Shown: piece after piece, positions 54,821 through 64,000 of the stretch | How positions within the stretch are numbered: the stretch's first letter is position 1 | How the letters are laid out: the number at the start of each line of letters is the position of its first letter | The notes under the pieces: model-generated | Told to the model about the DNA's origin: nothing | The model's input: only the letters and a program-made list of their open reading frames with translations | The model's database searches: none | Source of the DNA: Candidula unifasciata | Lineage: Eukaryota; Mollusca; Gastropoda; Stylommatophora; Geomitridae | Assembly (NCBI GenBank): GCA_905116865.2 | Contig: CAJHNH020006667.1 | Location: 636,012 to 700,011 of the forward strand | Reading direction: 5' to 3' | DNA: 64,000 nt | Position numbers and translations under genes: made by a program

Positions 54821-54904
54821 TTCATACTGCCGGAAACTAAAACAAAAAGTACTTGGAGCTTTCACTCTTTTTGTATACCTTAAAAGTTGCTCGACGGATT
54901 AAGT

Positions 54905-55100
54905 AAGTAAATTTTATCCCACCAGGACATCGCACTAGCGATAAACACCCGGTGACATAAAGTGCCACCATGCTGATGAGGATCACCCGTGGAGAGGTGC
55001 CGAAAACCTGGTTCAACTGTCAGGTTATATTAGGGCCCCAGACTAGAGCTGGGGTAGGGCTTCAAAATAACGAAAAATTGCGTCCCACCAGGAGGCTTCA
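54905..55100 (+). repeat. Repeat family C copy with compensatory hairpin
   Basis: 'cccaccaggacatcgcacta', 'gcgataaacacccggtgaca', 'taaagtgccaccatgctgat', 'aggttatattagggcccc' and 'gggcttcaaaataacg'. The hairpin stem is CCCCAG/CTGGGG (55036-55054), different in sequence from 2979-2996 but still paired. Confidence 0.9.
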
Positions 55101-55520
55101 AATAAAACAATGCGTTTGTATAGCTATTTCGCTCGACTGATAAGGGAAATTGCTTTACAAACCTATTATTATATTTGAAGCAGATATGTAAGAAGTCTAT
55201 TGAAATCAATAAAGTCAACACCTTATATCTATAAATCAAGAAAATAAATTCGATCGAGTCAATTTGAAACCATGAAAACAAACAAACTATGCAAATTTCT
55301 AGGAGATTATGGTAATTTAGATCATGTCTTTTATCATGATAGTCAGTGCACGGTAAGAACAACAGAGGGAATAACAGATTGGTTTCGCATCCCGTTAAGT
55401 GTCAGAGATGTGTCCTCTCACTATTGCTATTCGTTACTTACATTTATAGAAGTGAAAAGGAGGCAGGGACACTGAAGAAATCAATGAATTTCTTTTTGAC
55501 GACGATTAATCCTTAATATA
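55101..55520. other. Intron sequence, nothing firm
   Basis: 'tgattggtttcgcatcccgttaagtgt' (55378-) has a faint likeness to RT motif B regions but cannot be supported. Confidence 0.35.
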
Positions 55521-55524
55521 CCAC

Positions 55525-55760
55525 CAGGATTAGTTAGTATTAGTAGTTCATTTTACCCAACTAAGACATCACGCAAACGATAAACACTCGATGACACAAT
55601 ATCCCATCATGTGGATAAGTATCACCCGTGGAGAGGTCCCGGAAACCGCGTTCAGCCATTAGACCATATTTATGGCCGGGCTATATTGCGGTCCCTGGTA
55701 AGAGCCAGGGTGGGATTTAAAATAACGAAAAATTGCGTCCCACAAGGGGATGCATGATAA
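55525..55760 (+). repeat. Repeat family C copy with compensatory hairpin
   Basis: 'gacatcacgcaaacgataaa', 'cactcgatgacacaatatcc', 'gtggagaggtcccggaaacc' and 'aaaataacgaaaaattgcgt'. Hairpin stem CCCTGG/CCAGGG (55693-55710). Confidence 0.9.
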
Positions 55761-55794
55761 CCAACCAAAAACAGAATTTCAACCCATATTGCCT

Positions 55795-56030
55795 CCTTGT
55801 GTCGGCCGTGGCTTAGGCTTCGGGATCGCGCTTCGTAATGTCGGGGTGCCGGGTTCGATCCCTGCTGCGGGCGGTTTGTCTTGCGATTGTTTCGACCGTG
55901 GTACCGAAAGCCGACCGTCCAGGAGGAAGGGCAAACTACTGGACATAAATTTGCCTAGAAAAACCACAACAGCCAGAAAGTGCTGGGGTTGGTTCTGCAA
56001 CGTCATGTAAAGGATACGCAACTAATTTAA
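55795..56030 (+). repeat. SINE-D copy
   Basis: Head 'gtcggccgtggcttaggctt', 'gcgcttcgtaatgtcggggt', B box 'gccgggttcgatccctgctg'. Body 'gtttcgaccgtggtaccgaa', 'aatttgcctagaaaaaccac', 'gttggttctgcaacgtcatg'. This is the best copy of SINE-D. Confidence 0.88.
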
Positions 56031-56034
56031 TGAC

Positions 56035-56570
56035 TCCTTGCATGAAGTCTGCACAAAGTATAATTTGAGAATAAATAGCACGAAAACTGAGGTAATGATA
56101 TTTCGAGGAAACATAATAATTTGAACGTTCCTGTCAAAGGTACTATAATCAAACAGGTACGGGAATTCAAATCTACGAAGGATGGCAGACTTGAAAGAGA
56201 GAAAGAAGCCAGAGTATAGAAGACAAATGCTGTAACCTACCAGTTAGCCCCACTGCTTAGACACCTAAATGTCTTCCTTTCCATTCCATCAAAACAGCAA
56301 ATGATTATTGGCATCTTTATGCCTACTTTGTAGTATCACTGTGAAACTTGGACACTAAATAGGACGCTAGAAGTGAAAACAACTAGACTTGAAATGCACC
56401 GTCTTTGTAAAATCACTAACAACACAAGAAGAGACAGAGTTACGAATACCCGCATTAAAGAGAAAGCTGGAATAAGACCAAAAAGACCATACAAGACAAA
56501 GAATGACATTGGTCAGCCATCCAGTAAGAATGCAGCCAGTCCAAACTGCATATGATAAAAGAAAGAAGAA
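56035..56570 (+). mobile_element. LINE post-RT connector fragment (RTE-like)
   Basis: NSTKTEVMIFRGN-type sequence, then KANAVTYQLAPLLRHLNVFL, IGIFMPTL, CETWTLNRTLEVKTTRLEMH and NTRRDRVTNTRIKEKAGIRP. This is the same type as 10245-10780. Several stops. Confidence 0.75.
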
Positions 56571-56854
56571 GAACTTGGATATGGTGGTTACGACTGGGCC
56601 TGAAGCTTTTACTACATGCAGTTCCCTGTGCTGAATTTGCTCTAATTTGATTTGATAGACCAGATCACAATTTATACATAAAAGCTTCGAGTCGATAGGG
56701 ATCCGAACACTTTGTTACAGGGCCGGTAGGCAGACAGTCGTACTAGCCATAGTCTGCCATTTTTACAGACATAATGGATAACTCATTAGAATGGTATATG
56801 TGTTCATCTGGGCACTGGTATGGAGAGTCGAACATTCAGTGAGCTTATGGCTAG

Positions 56855-57205
56855 CTACTGAACCCAAAAGTTCTTAGTGAAACTATAACAGCCAATAAAT
56901 ACTAGAACTGGTTTGCAAAAGTAACATTTTGTGTAGGACTGTTTGTCTTAATGTTGTTAATTTGTGGTTATTTAAAATTTCTAACTACATGTAACATTTG
57001 TGGAAGCATAAAAAATAAAAGTAAAAATAAATTTAGGTGCATCGGACATACAGGAAGAGCACCCATATTGTTACAAACCAATCAGCACTAGGTGGGTAAT
57101 GTAGTCAGCATTACGCCGGCTGTCAGTGAAACCATAAGCTGCCAATAAATGGTTGGGCTGGTTCACAATGTCTGTAAAGCACACGAAACAATATTGTTTT
57201 GTCAG
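56855..57205. repeat. SINE-D 3' ends and a SINE-A remnant
   Basis: Two SINE-D-like 3' parts ('aactataacagccaataaat' with 'actggtttgcaaaagtaaca' at 56880, and 'aaccataagctgccaataaa' with 'ctggttcacaatgtctgtaa' at 57128) flank a minus-strand SINE-A remnant ('gtgcatcggacat' to 'cattacgccggctgtc', 57037-57125). Confidence 0.55.
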
Positions 57206-57294
57206 GTTTTATTATTAAAATTTTTGTAATTTTCGGTTTGTTAAAAATTACTATCTGCAAGTAATAATTGTGTTTGCTTTCGTCTGATCTACAG

Positions 57295-57807
57295 GTTGTC
57301 ATTTTCGTGTTGTGCTGGATGCCTCTGAATATGGTTCATCTTTGGAGAGACGCTGACAAGTCAATGGAAGGCTGGTACTACTTTACCCTGATATTCTTTG
57401 TGGCGCATGTCATCGCTATGAGCTCAACTATCTACAACCCATTTCTCTACGCGTGGATGAACGATAACTTCAAGAAGGAATTTCGACAGGTGCTGCCTTG
57501 CCTCTTCTTTGGTCGAGGTAGCGACAGCTATGCGAACAGCTACACACAGTATACCAACGTAGAGGTGCAACAACCTTCAGTTATTGCCAACAGATCGCCG
57601 ATGAAGAACGGAAACGACAACGCCTTGATGATGAAAGATATAAAGGCATACTACGATACGGACTCAGAAAAAATACGACTCAATGTGGTCTCTAACAACA
57701 GCGCATCAGAGAATCATGTAGAATCACAACATCTTAACGGAGAACCGGAGAAAATAAAAAATTTAGACCATAGCAAGGAGACTTTTGTAGACGAGACGGC
57801 TACGTGA
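57295..57807 (+). CDS. Neuropeptide GPCR, exon 2: TM6, TM7 and C-terminal tail
   Basis: It begins in phase 0 with VVIFVLCWMPLN (C270-W-M-P273 of the full protein), completing TM6. TM7 contains the NPFLY form of NPxxY (311-315), preceded by IAMSSTIY as in sNPF receptors. Helix 8 is WMNDNFKKEFRQVLPC with a likely palmitoylated C332. The tail of about 100 residues is hydrophilic and Ser/Thr/Asn-rich and ends ETAT before TGA (57805-57807). Total length is 433 residues, normal for the family. No mutation in a key motif was seen, so the gene looks functional. Known ligands for the family are short RFamide/RWamide-type peptides; the ligand here is an inference. Confidence 0.95.
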   Translation, partial: VVIFVLCWMPLNMVHLWRDADKSMEGWYYFTLIFFVAHVIAMSSTIYNPFLYAWMNDNFKKEFRQVLPCLFFGRGSDSYANSYTQYTNVEVQQPSVIANRSPMKNGNDNALMMKDIKAYYDTDSEKIRLNVVSNNSASENHVESQHLNGEPEKIKNLDHSKETFVDETAT

Positions 57808-58350
57808 CCTATTACAGTCTATACACTTGTCTATAACCTCAAAGTGGGCTGTCTGAGTTCTTCTGAGCGGTCTTCAGAAGCGTGGGCCTTACGATGTGCA
57901 GCTGCTAAAATTCACAAAACCGTTATTGGTTATTGCTCAAATTAAATGTCTTGTAACAATGAATATAGTTTAAAATTTTTACAATAATATAGTCAAATAC
58001 TTTCTAATTTGGGATTGCCGTCTAGTATCATGTAATCAGTAACAACTGATTTACACATAAATGATTCTGTCACATGGAAAATGTAATATCGTCATTTTAT
58101 GTATTGTTGATGACACTATCGAGTTTTATTTTAGGTTTTGGCGATAAACCAAACAGCTGCTTTATTCAAAATAATATAATCTAATACTTATGGTTTTCGG
58201 ATTCCAATTCAGTATCATGCAATGAGTGACAACAGATATACATCTGAATAGACCTGCCGCGTGTTGTCTAGAAAATGTAATACCATCACAATAGACAATG
58301 TTGAAGTCACTATCGAGTTTTATCCTAGGCCTATGTGATAAATCAGCTGC
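57808..58350 (+). other. 3' flank/UTR of the receptor gene with an imperfect ~190-bp duplication
   Basis: 'ttcggattccaattcagtat' and 'cactatcgagttttat' blocks occur at 57990-58145 and again at 58185-58330, each with 'catgtaatcagt/catgcaatgagt' and 'aaaatgtaatatcgtca/aaaatgtaataccatca'. A possible polyadenylation signal ATTAAA is at 57941; no nearby AATAAA was noticed. Confidence 0.55.
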
Positions 58351-59025
58351 TTGAATTGTGATAGGGCTTCAGGTCCGATTTACTTCAACAGGATCCCAGT
58401 TCACTACTAGAAGAAACTATGTTTATCTGACTGCATTCTCACTTAAAAAGGACGTCTGGCACATTCTGTTGTAGTTTACAGCTAGGCTGCATTATCTGCG
58501 TCATTCACTCCACCACGCCGGATTTGAGCAAACTCCTAATCCAGTCATCTTTTACATCATGCTTCTCAAGGGGTGGGTGTGCTTGCCACCAACCAACCCT
58601 CTTCTCACACATGGGGATAACATATTTGTTTCAAATTTAGTACACAAGCAGAAGCGGTAAAACGTTCCCGTACAAGAACAATGTAATTAGATCAAAAAGG
58701 TAGGTTATTCACTTGTGGGCCCACTATTTGGAGTGGTGGTGTCCTGTCTAGGCATCTGTTCTCTGTACGGTATAATCACGAGACCACGAGCTCAGCGAAC
58801 ATTTGAAAGGACAACGTTGGCCAGATCCTTCAGGTCGTTAATATTATAAAGACCACCTACGAGACTGTGTGCTCGATCCTTCTTGGTATAGGAATTTCGT
58901 AGCGTATTCGTGAGATCTAGTTTGTGTTGATAATTCATTCATTAAGCCATCATGATTGAGATCATTTTTAAGATTAATATGTTGTATACTAATGATGACA
59001 TTAGTTGGAATGATCGTTAAGGAGA
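58351..59025. other. No recognisable gene
   Basis: Unclassified sequence; short frames on the minus strand have no motif. Confidence 0.4.
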
Positions 59026-59029
59026 CGCA

Positions 59030-59480
59030 CATTGTGCAGCTATTTCGTAAAGTATTGAGTAGCCCGAAAATGACATCTAACATATGGGATTGAATGTTCA
59101 GAGGGCCAGCACTGTGAAGCTCTTACATACACGTAACACGCTTAGAATGTTCACGAAGCTAGCAATATGTAGCCCTACATAACATCTGACACACATATAG
59201 TGTTAAACAAACCACCAGTATGTAGTTCGTTTGTGTTGTCTGATATATATATCATGTTCAGAAGGCCATAGAGGGTAGCTGGAAGATGACATGAAGCATA
59301 TTTGGAATGTTCCGAATGTCAGCCGTGTGTAGTCCACATATGACAACTAAAATACCTACAATGTTCAGATTACCAGCAGTGAGTGGATGGAAAATGACAT
59401 GAAATAAAAATGGAATGTTCAGAATGTCAAAGGTGTGTAACCGGTACGTGATATCTAACACTCATTTCGGATGGTGCATT
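59030..59480. repeat. Degenerate minisatellite, ~55-60 bp units
   Basis: Variants of 'aatgttcagaatgtcagcag', 'tgtgtagctc' and 'acatgacatctaacac' recur about seven times with indels between 59060 and 59470. Confidence 0.75.
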
Positions 59481-59672
59481 AACAAATGATCAAAACACTT
59501 TAAGTGTGCAGCTCGAACATAATCACACTATTTAGACTTAGACCTGACCACCGATGTTTATCATATTAGCGCAGTAAGTAAACGAAAGTGCAGATGGTTA
59601 GCCATGTGTACCTTATGTCTGCTAGCAGCCCTCTCCAGAATGTAGGTAGATCAGCAGCAGCAGTATCTTAAC

Positions 59673-59871
59673 CAGTGGCTCTCAAACTTTCTAATGCCGC
59701 GACCCTTTAATAAGTTCCTCATGCTGTGGTGACCCCCAACTATAAATACAATTATTTTCGTTGCTACTTCATAACTTCTGTGAATATGTGTTTTCGATGG
59801 TCCTAGGCGACCCATGTGAAAGAGTCGTTCGACCCACAAAAGGGTCGCGACCCACAGATTTAGAACCGCTG
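59673..59871 (+). mobile_element. SPIN-like hAT MITE (Space Invaders family)
   Basis: The element begins 'cagtggctctcaaactttct', continues 'aatgccgcgaccctttaata', 'gttcctcatg', 'tgtggtgacccccaac', 'attattttcgttgctacttc' and 'ataact'. It then jumps to 'atatgtgttttcgatggtcc', 'taggcgaccc', 'gtcgttcgaccc' and 'agggtcgcgacccacag', and ends 'agaaccgctg'. These are the two ends of the SPIN non-autonomous element as I know it from vertebrates, with the middle deleted. Flanks 'atcttaac' and 'atctatac' (6 of 8 equal) fit a worn 8-bp hAT target duplication. It has no coding capacity. Confidence 0.9.
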
Positions 59872-59879
59872 ATCTATAC

Positions 59880-60450
59880 AGAAATGAATAATGGTCCTGT
59901 AACGTACAGAACTGTGCTTCTCATTTGCAATATAGATCCACGTTCAGTGTGTCTTTGTTAAAGTGCTGTTGTGATTCGGAAATTAGCAGTACCATCCACA
60001 ACCAACCATGTATTCCACCAGTTACAAAATATCTATAAACACTCTGCAGAAGGTATATAGACAGTAATATGAGAGTCGCTTGGTGGACGTTATTGAAGTC
60101 TTATCGCGTACTATTCATAGACACATAAATAAATATTCTATCTTTCTACTTCTTTCTATGAGTGCTAATCAATACATTGCCTGTTTGTTTATTACATTTA
60201 ATATTCCTAGATACAGCAGTAGGTGCCTATTGCGAACCTCCAACGAGGAGACGGTTAAAAAAAAATTACGGTAAATGCAGTTATTATCACGAGAATGCAT
60301 TAGATACGTGAGAAAAGAACTGTAGAGTTTAACAGATGCGGCGAATGCAATGAATTTGTTGACATTACATTAGGGAAAACTTAGACACTAACTTATCCGT
60401 TATACGTTATAAAGATACATTAAGAACTAAAGATGTGATTAAGTGGACTC
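59880..60450. other. No recognisable gene
   Basis: AT-rich unclassified sequence. Confidence 0.4.
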
Positions 60451-60451
60451 T

Positions 60452-60517
<66 letters not shown>

Positions 60518-60530
60518 AGGATGGAGGGGG
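60452..60530. repeat. (TG)n-(GA)n microsatellite
   Basis: TG units followed by about 45 bp of GA and a short G run. Confidence 0.95.
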
Positions 60531-60580
60531 GGGGGTGAGAATTAGCTACTAAATTAAAGCTCTAGGCGCTTCATTTATAC

Positions 60581-60584
<4 letters not shown>

Positions 60585-60648
<64 letters not shown>
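60585..60648. repeat. (TA)n microsatellite
   Basis: About 60 bp of TA. Confidence 0.95.
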
Positions 60649-60650
<2 letters not shown>

Positions 60651-60841
60651 TTAAAGGCAGTGCGCATATTTTCACACAGCTCTAACTTATTAGTATACAA
60701 ATTAACAAAGTATACTTTTACTGCTGTATTTTCCAAAGTAATTGTTAACCAGTGTATTGAGAAAGTGGAGACAACAAGTAATGTTAGGATTATTAGCTGA
60801 GTAGCAACACACATGTTTATCATATCATATGTTTTACCTTC

Positions 60842-60960
60842 CCACCCCCCCCCCACCCCGCAAAAAAAGTGTATGGCGTTTGCCTAAATCTTATGTCTAA
60901 CTTTTCCATAATCGGGAAAGGGGGGGGGGGGGAGGGGAGGGGGGTGGAGGGTGCGTGGGT
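60842..60960. repeat. C tract and G tract, potentially pairing
   Basis: 'cccacccccccccccacccc' (60842-60860) and, about 60 bases on, a G-rich run (60919-60955). The two could pair into a hairpin or each form G/C structures. Confidence 0.85.
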
Positions 60961-61311
60961 TTTGGTGGAAGTCGAAGCCAGTTTTAGAATTTGTTGGATT
61001 ACGGTTCTGTTTGATGTCTCGTTTAGCCATCACAACTGATGTAGACAATTTCCTTCATTCGCTAAGCAGAGTTGGATTTATGAGTACCTAGGTGACTGAT
61101 AAGGTCAATCCTGACTCAGAATGACCTCACACAGTGTGGACATGGACAGCGACTTTGGGCCACATCAGTTTGGGGTCCAGTTCAGGAACATTCGAGATTT
61201 GTTTTTGTTTGTTTTTATGAATTTTTGCTGCTGTTATGGTCACCTGACAGAAAGTGTGAATTACGTTTAAAAAAAAAAAGTTCGATTATAGTGAGGATGG
61301 ATTGCGCGATT

Positions 61312-61560
61312 AGTTAACCTCACTCTTTCATCTGTTTTCATCATGACAGCCAAAGACGCAGGGAAATGAGTCCATGTGCAGTGGATGACCACGGCGTGTT
61401 TATTACCCTGTCTTCATCAGGGCTGTCCCCAGAGCGCACTGGTTTGGTCTCCTGAACCATAGAAGGTGTCATCCGCACAATCCGCTGCCTCCAGAACGGA
61501 CTGACGGATGCACATCAATGTTTTAGCTTCAACAAACGACCATAGCACCTGTATAAGACT
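61312..61560 (+). repeat. Repeat family K, copy 2
   Basis: Shares 'cctcactctttcatctgttt', 'gtggatgaccacggcgtg', 'ccctgtctt', 'aaggtgtcatccgcacaatc' and 'cgctgcctccag' with 16880-17100. Confidence 0.6.
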
Positions 61561-61675
61561 TGTGAGAATACAGCCAACCTGAGTTTTATACCACATCGTC
61601 TTCTTCTGTAGCCATGTGTGATAGCTAACAACATGTTGGGTACGTCCTAAGGTTTCAGAGGGGAAAAAAGGTGGA

Positions 61676-61692
61676 AAGGGGGGGGGGGGGTA
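61676..61692. repeat. G tract
   Basis: A G run of about 14 bases just upstream of a SINE-A copy. Confidence 0.9.
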
Positions 61693-61711
61693 TATTTAAT
61701 TTACTTGTTGG

Positions 61712-61990
61712 GAATTGCCGTGGCTTTGGCGGCTAGACTCCCGCCTGGGGATCGGAAGGTCGTGGGTTCACGTCCTGACGGAGCCGGACTTTTTATTAAA
61801 AAGACCTTGACTCCCAGGTCGACCCAGCTTTGAGTGGGTACCAGGTGCAGTCCTGGGAAGTAAAGGCGGCCGGCTTGATGCTAACCACATCACCCACCAA
61901 GTGCTGATTGGTCTATAAAAATATAGGTCTAGCCCATAATTCCCAATACGCCATAAGGCGTAGAAAAAGAACATTGAGTTACTTTACTTG
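61712..61990 (+). repeat. SINE-A, full-length reference copy
   Basis: tRNA-like head 'gaattgccgtggctttggcg', 'gctagactcccgcctgggga', B box 'cgtgggttcacgtcctgacg'. Linker 'gagccggactttttatt'. Body 'gactcccaggtcgacccagc', 'gagtgggtaccaggtgcagt', 'gggaagtaaaggcggccggc', 'ctaaccacatcacccaccaa', 'attggtctataaaaatatag'. 3' part 'gccataaggcgtag' and a CTTTACTT tail. About 280 bp. Confidence 0.9.
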
Positions 61991-62435
61991 TTAAATATGT
62001 TCTACTACTGAATGCATGTAAAGGATTTATTCCGAAAAACACGTTTAGAAAAGAACTGAAGACCACACACAGATTTTATTTCGTAGAATGCAAAGAATTC
62101 TATTCACTTTTCAAGTTAACTGCGTTAGTGGTATTCAGTTCTCAGAGATTATTCTTGCAGCTGCTCTTCCACCCCCACCCCGTTTTCCAATCCCATCTTT
62201 GGGTTCTGTGATCATTAACTATATGTTGCCAGCTTGGCACACATTGTCTGCTGGTACCAGGGACGTTTTGTAAAATGACTATACCGTTTTATCTGCTGTT
62301 CTCTAATGAATTGTACGACTAATTTCGGTCCTCTTCTTCTTCTAATTTATTCATGTACAGTTATGTTTCTCCTTTCATCCAAACCCAACAGTAAACAAAT
62401 TCTGAAGGTAAAATATTATCTTTTCAGGTCAAGAC
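61991..62435. other. No recognisable gene
   Basis: Unclassified; short C-rich spot at 62170. Confidence 0.4.
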
Positions 62436-62439
62436 GATC

Positions 62440-62660
62440 GTCACATTTTGTCTTTTTTATGAATGCAGAGTTGACAGAATGCTGGGAACACTGGAAAAAG
62501 TAATGGTACTGGAAACATGTAGACAGAGAAGAAGAAAATATTTCAATGATAGACAACGTGGTACTAACTACGTTATGGTCCGGCTTATTAAGAACATGGA
62601 AAACAGATGGTTCTGGTTGAGCAATATGGGCTGTGCTAATCGGCATGGCACATACTTTTG
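62440..62660 (+). mobile_element. Possible LINE 3' end remnant
   Basis: CRQRRRKYFNDRQRGTNYVM, then NMGCANRHGTYF resembles the 'GQRRxKxLDG ... MxANAxRHGT' end of the LINEs at 52905 and 54475. The match is weak. Confidence 0.35.
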
Positions 62661-63260
62661 ATTATCATGTATAGTATGCTTTCTAGTAATTGCTGTTCTT
62701 TAAAGTATAACACAATATGTACATATTAATGCCGATATACCATATTTATATTTAAGAAAAGTCAGTCCATTGTACTAATGTTTGATATTTTGTTGCCTGT
62801 TGTACAGTTTGTACATTTTTATGTTACACAACGCAGGCCAGTGACTCTACAGCAGTATTTTTATCTACAGAACCTGATTTTGGAAATGACACTTTTCTTT
62901 TGACTTTGTCAACGCGAATATTAACAATAAGTCCCAAGAATACTAACAATATGTCACAACCGCAGAAAATCAGAGACAAATCCACAATAATTCGGCATTC
63001 GTAAAACCGACTATAAAAGTATATTTAATTCTTTCAGCACCAGACAAATATTTTGAAGTTTCTAAGCCATTCCAAAGATAGCATGATAATCTTGATGTCT
63101 TCTATCGCAGACTAATGTTATATTAACCCTTCATATCTTAATTATTAATTACTTATGTCCCATAATATCTCTTTTAAACTTATTCAGTCATAAATAATCT
63201 TTTTTTTTTAAAGCTCAGCTTAATTATTCCGTTCCAATATGGGACTCAATTTTGTATGTG
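62661..63260. other. No recognisable gene
   Basis: AT-rich unclassified sequence with a T tract near 63200. Confidence 0.4.
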
Positions 63261-63267
63261 TGTGTGT

Positions 63268-63420
63268 GTCATTTTAAAGCCCCAACCCGGCTGTGGGTGG
63301 GCCCTATTTTAACCGAACGGTTGAAAGAAGTCTCTAGAACTTGTGCCTATGGGATTCTCGTATGAATGGTCGCACTTTGTGTCATCGGGTGTAAATCGCT
63401 AATTGTGCAGTTGAACGTCA
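63268..63420 (-). repeat. Repeat family C copy (diverged)
   Basis: 'aaagccccaacccggctgtg', 'ggtgggccctattttaac', 'tggtcgcactttgtgtcatc', 'gggtgtaaatcgctaa'. The hairpin is largely lost. Confidence 0.75.
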
Positions 63421-63544
63421 CTCAGCACAACTTCTTGAGATAGAAAAGGGCTCAAGTACCAACTACATGAGACCTAAAATAGTTAATATAAGCATAAGTT
63501 ATGTATTAGAAGTTATGAATATCGCTGCAAAAGCCCTTTCTATT

Positions 63545-63760
63545 ACGATACTGCCTCCCAGTGTCGGACGCAACTGTTGTTGTTTTAAAGACCCACTCTG
63601 GCTGTTGCCAGGGCCATAATATAACCCAGCCTATGGATTAAACAGGATTTTTAGGATATGTCCCTGTGTGATCCTCACCCGAGTGGTGGCAATTTGTGTC
63701 AGCGGGTGTTTATTGCTAAGTGTGATGTCCTGGTGGGGTGGAACCTCAGTCAGTTATGGC
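63545..63760 (-). repeat. Repeat family C copy
   Basis: 'gtcggacgcaactgttgttg', 'cactctggctgttgccaggg', 'ccataatataacccag', 'tgtccctgtgtgatcctcac', 'gtcagcgggtgtttattgct' and 'gatgtcctggtggggtgg'. Hairpin 63596-63613, one mismatch. Confidence 0.88.
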
Positions 63761-64000
63761 TCAAAATGGTGTTTATGTTTACTTTTGATATGTGTAACAG
63801 AGTAAATGTAGTCGCATCTAAGATGTCACTGGCTTGTGAAATATCTGACCTTCACATATTCTATATCAAGTATAGAATGATCAGTCCCATTCTTCGTGCG
63901 TTTTCTTCCCAGGCAATTCTGAGAAGATGGGGAAAGGGAAGGGGAGGGGGAGGGGTTAATGGCCAGCATCAATTTCTATGAGGCCAAATTTAAACCAAAG
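63761..64000. other. Right window edge, nothing recognised
   Basis: A G-rich spot at 63928-63955; no gene. Confidence 0.4.

Larger units (their letters stand above)
46695..57294 (+). other. Intron of the receptor gene, 10.6 kb, GT-AG, phase 0
   Basis: Donor 'atg|gtaaga' and acceptor 'cgtctgatctacag|gttgtc'. The intron holds family G, SINE-A, SINE-D, SINE-B and family-C copies, a hAT MITE, several LINE 3' ends (all plus strand apart from a short RTE-1 tip), and a CTT/CTA array. Removing it joins MLIAM to VVIFVLCWMP and so rebuilds TM6. Confidence 0.92.

Noticed and set aside
55272..55475. RT fragment around 'tggtttcgcatcccg'
   Set aside because: The likeness to RT motif B is too short, with no neighbouring RT motif in frame.

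Overview
The window is metazoan nuclear DNA, most likely from a gastropod mollusc. It holds one clear host gene, split by a 10.6 kb intron, in a dense bed of decayed transposons, tRNA-derived SINEs and very long simple repeats. The mollusc assignment is an inference from the receptor family, the mix of RTE-type LINEs with several SINE families, and a SPIN-like hAT element; SPIN has been reported from a pond snail. No bacterial operons, CRISPR arrays or rRNA genes are present.

The gene is a rhodopsin-class neuropeptide receptor of the short neuropeptide F / prolactin-releasing-peptide / NPY group, on the + strand. Exon 1 is 45906-46694 (263 codons) and exon 2 is 57295-57807 (170 codons plus stop). 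The GT-AG phase-0 intron falls inside TM6, and joining restores a 433-residue, seven-TM protein with DRY, CWMP and NPFLY motifs.

Layout. 1-9.2 kb: non-LTR retrotransposon pieces, repeat family C, SINEs, and GAA, CTT and GTTA arrays. 9.2-18.5 kb: SINEs, a long GAA array, a degenerate minisatellite split by a ~4.1 kb RTE-type LINE (itself interrupted by a second RTE fragment with a target-site duplication), and an internally deleted mariner with both terminal inverted repeats. 18.5-26.7 kb: SINE-B, a TATG microsatellite unit that recurs inverted at 42 kb, a mariner split by a G tract, a CTT array and LINE C-termini. 27-38.3 kb: a second copy of the retrotransposon seen at the left edge, a third mariner relic, and a LINE RNase H on the - strand interrupted by ~2 kb of unexplained sequence. 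38.3-45.2 kb: TAG, TA and CA arrays and a 50-bp minisatellite. 45.9-57.8 kb: the receptor gene; its intron carries SINEs, LINE 3' ends and a hAT MITE holding a nested SINE. 57.8-64 kb: the gene's 3' flank, a degenerate minisatellite, a 199-bp SPIN-like hAT MITE, more SINEs and two family-C copies.

Repeat names used here are local labels. SINE-A, -B, -D, -E and -F have tRNA-like heads with B-box-like motifs. Family C is a ~200-bp repeat with a hairpin near one end. Families G, I, J and K are unclassified. All LINE and mariner coding regions carry stops or frameshifts, so none looks autonomous. All family assignments rest on motif reading by eye, without database searches.
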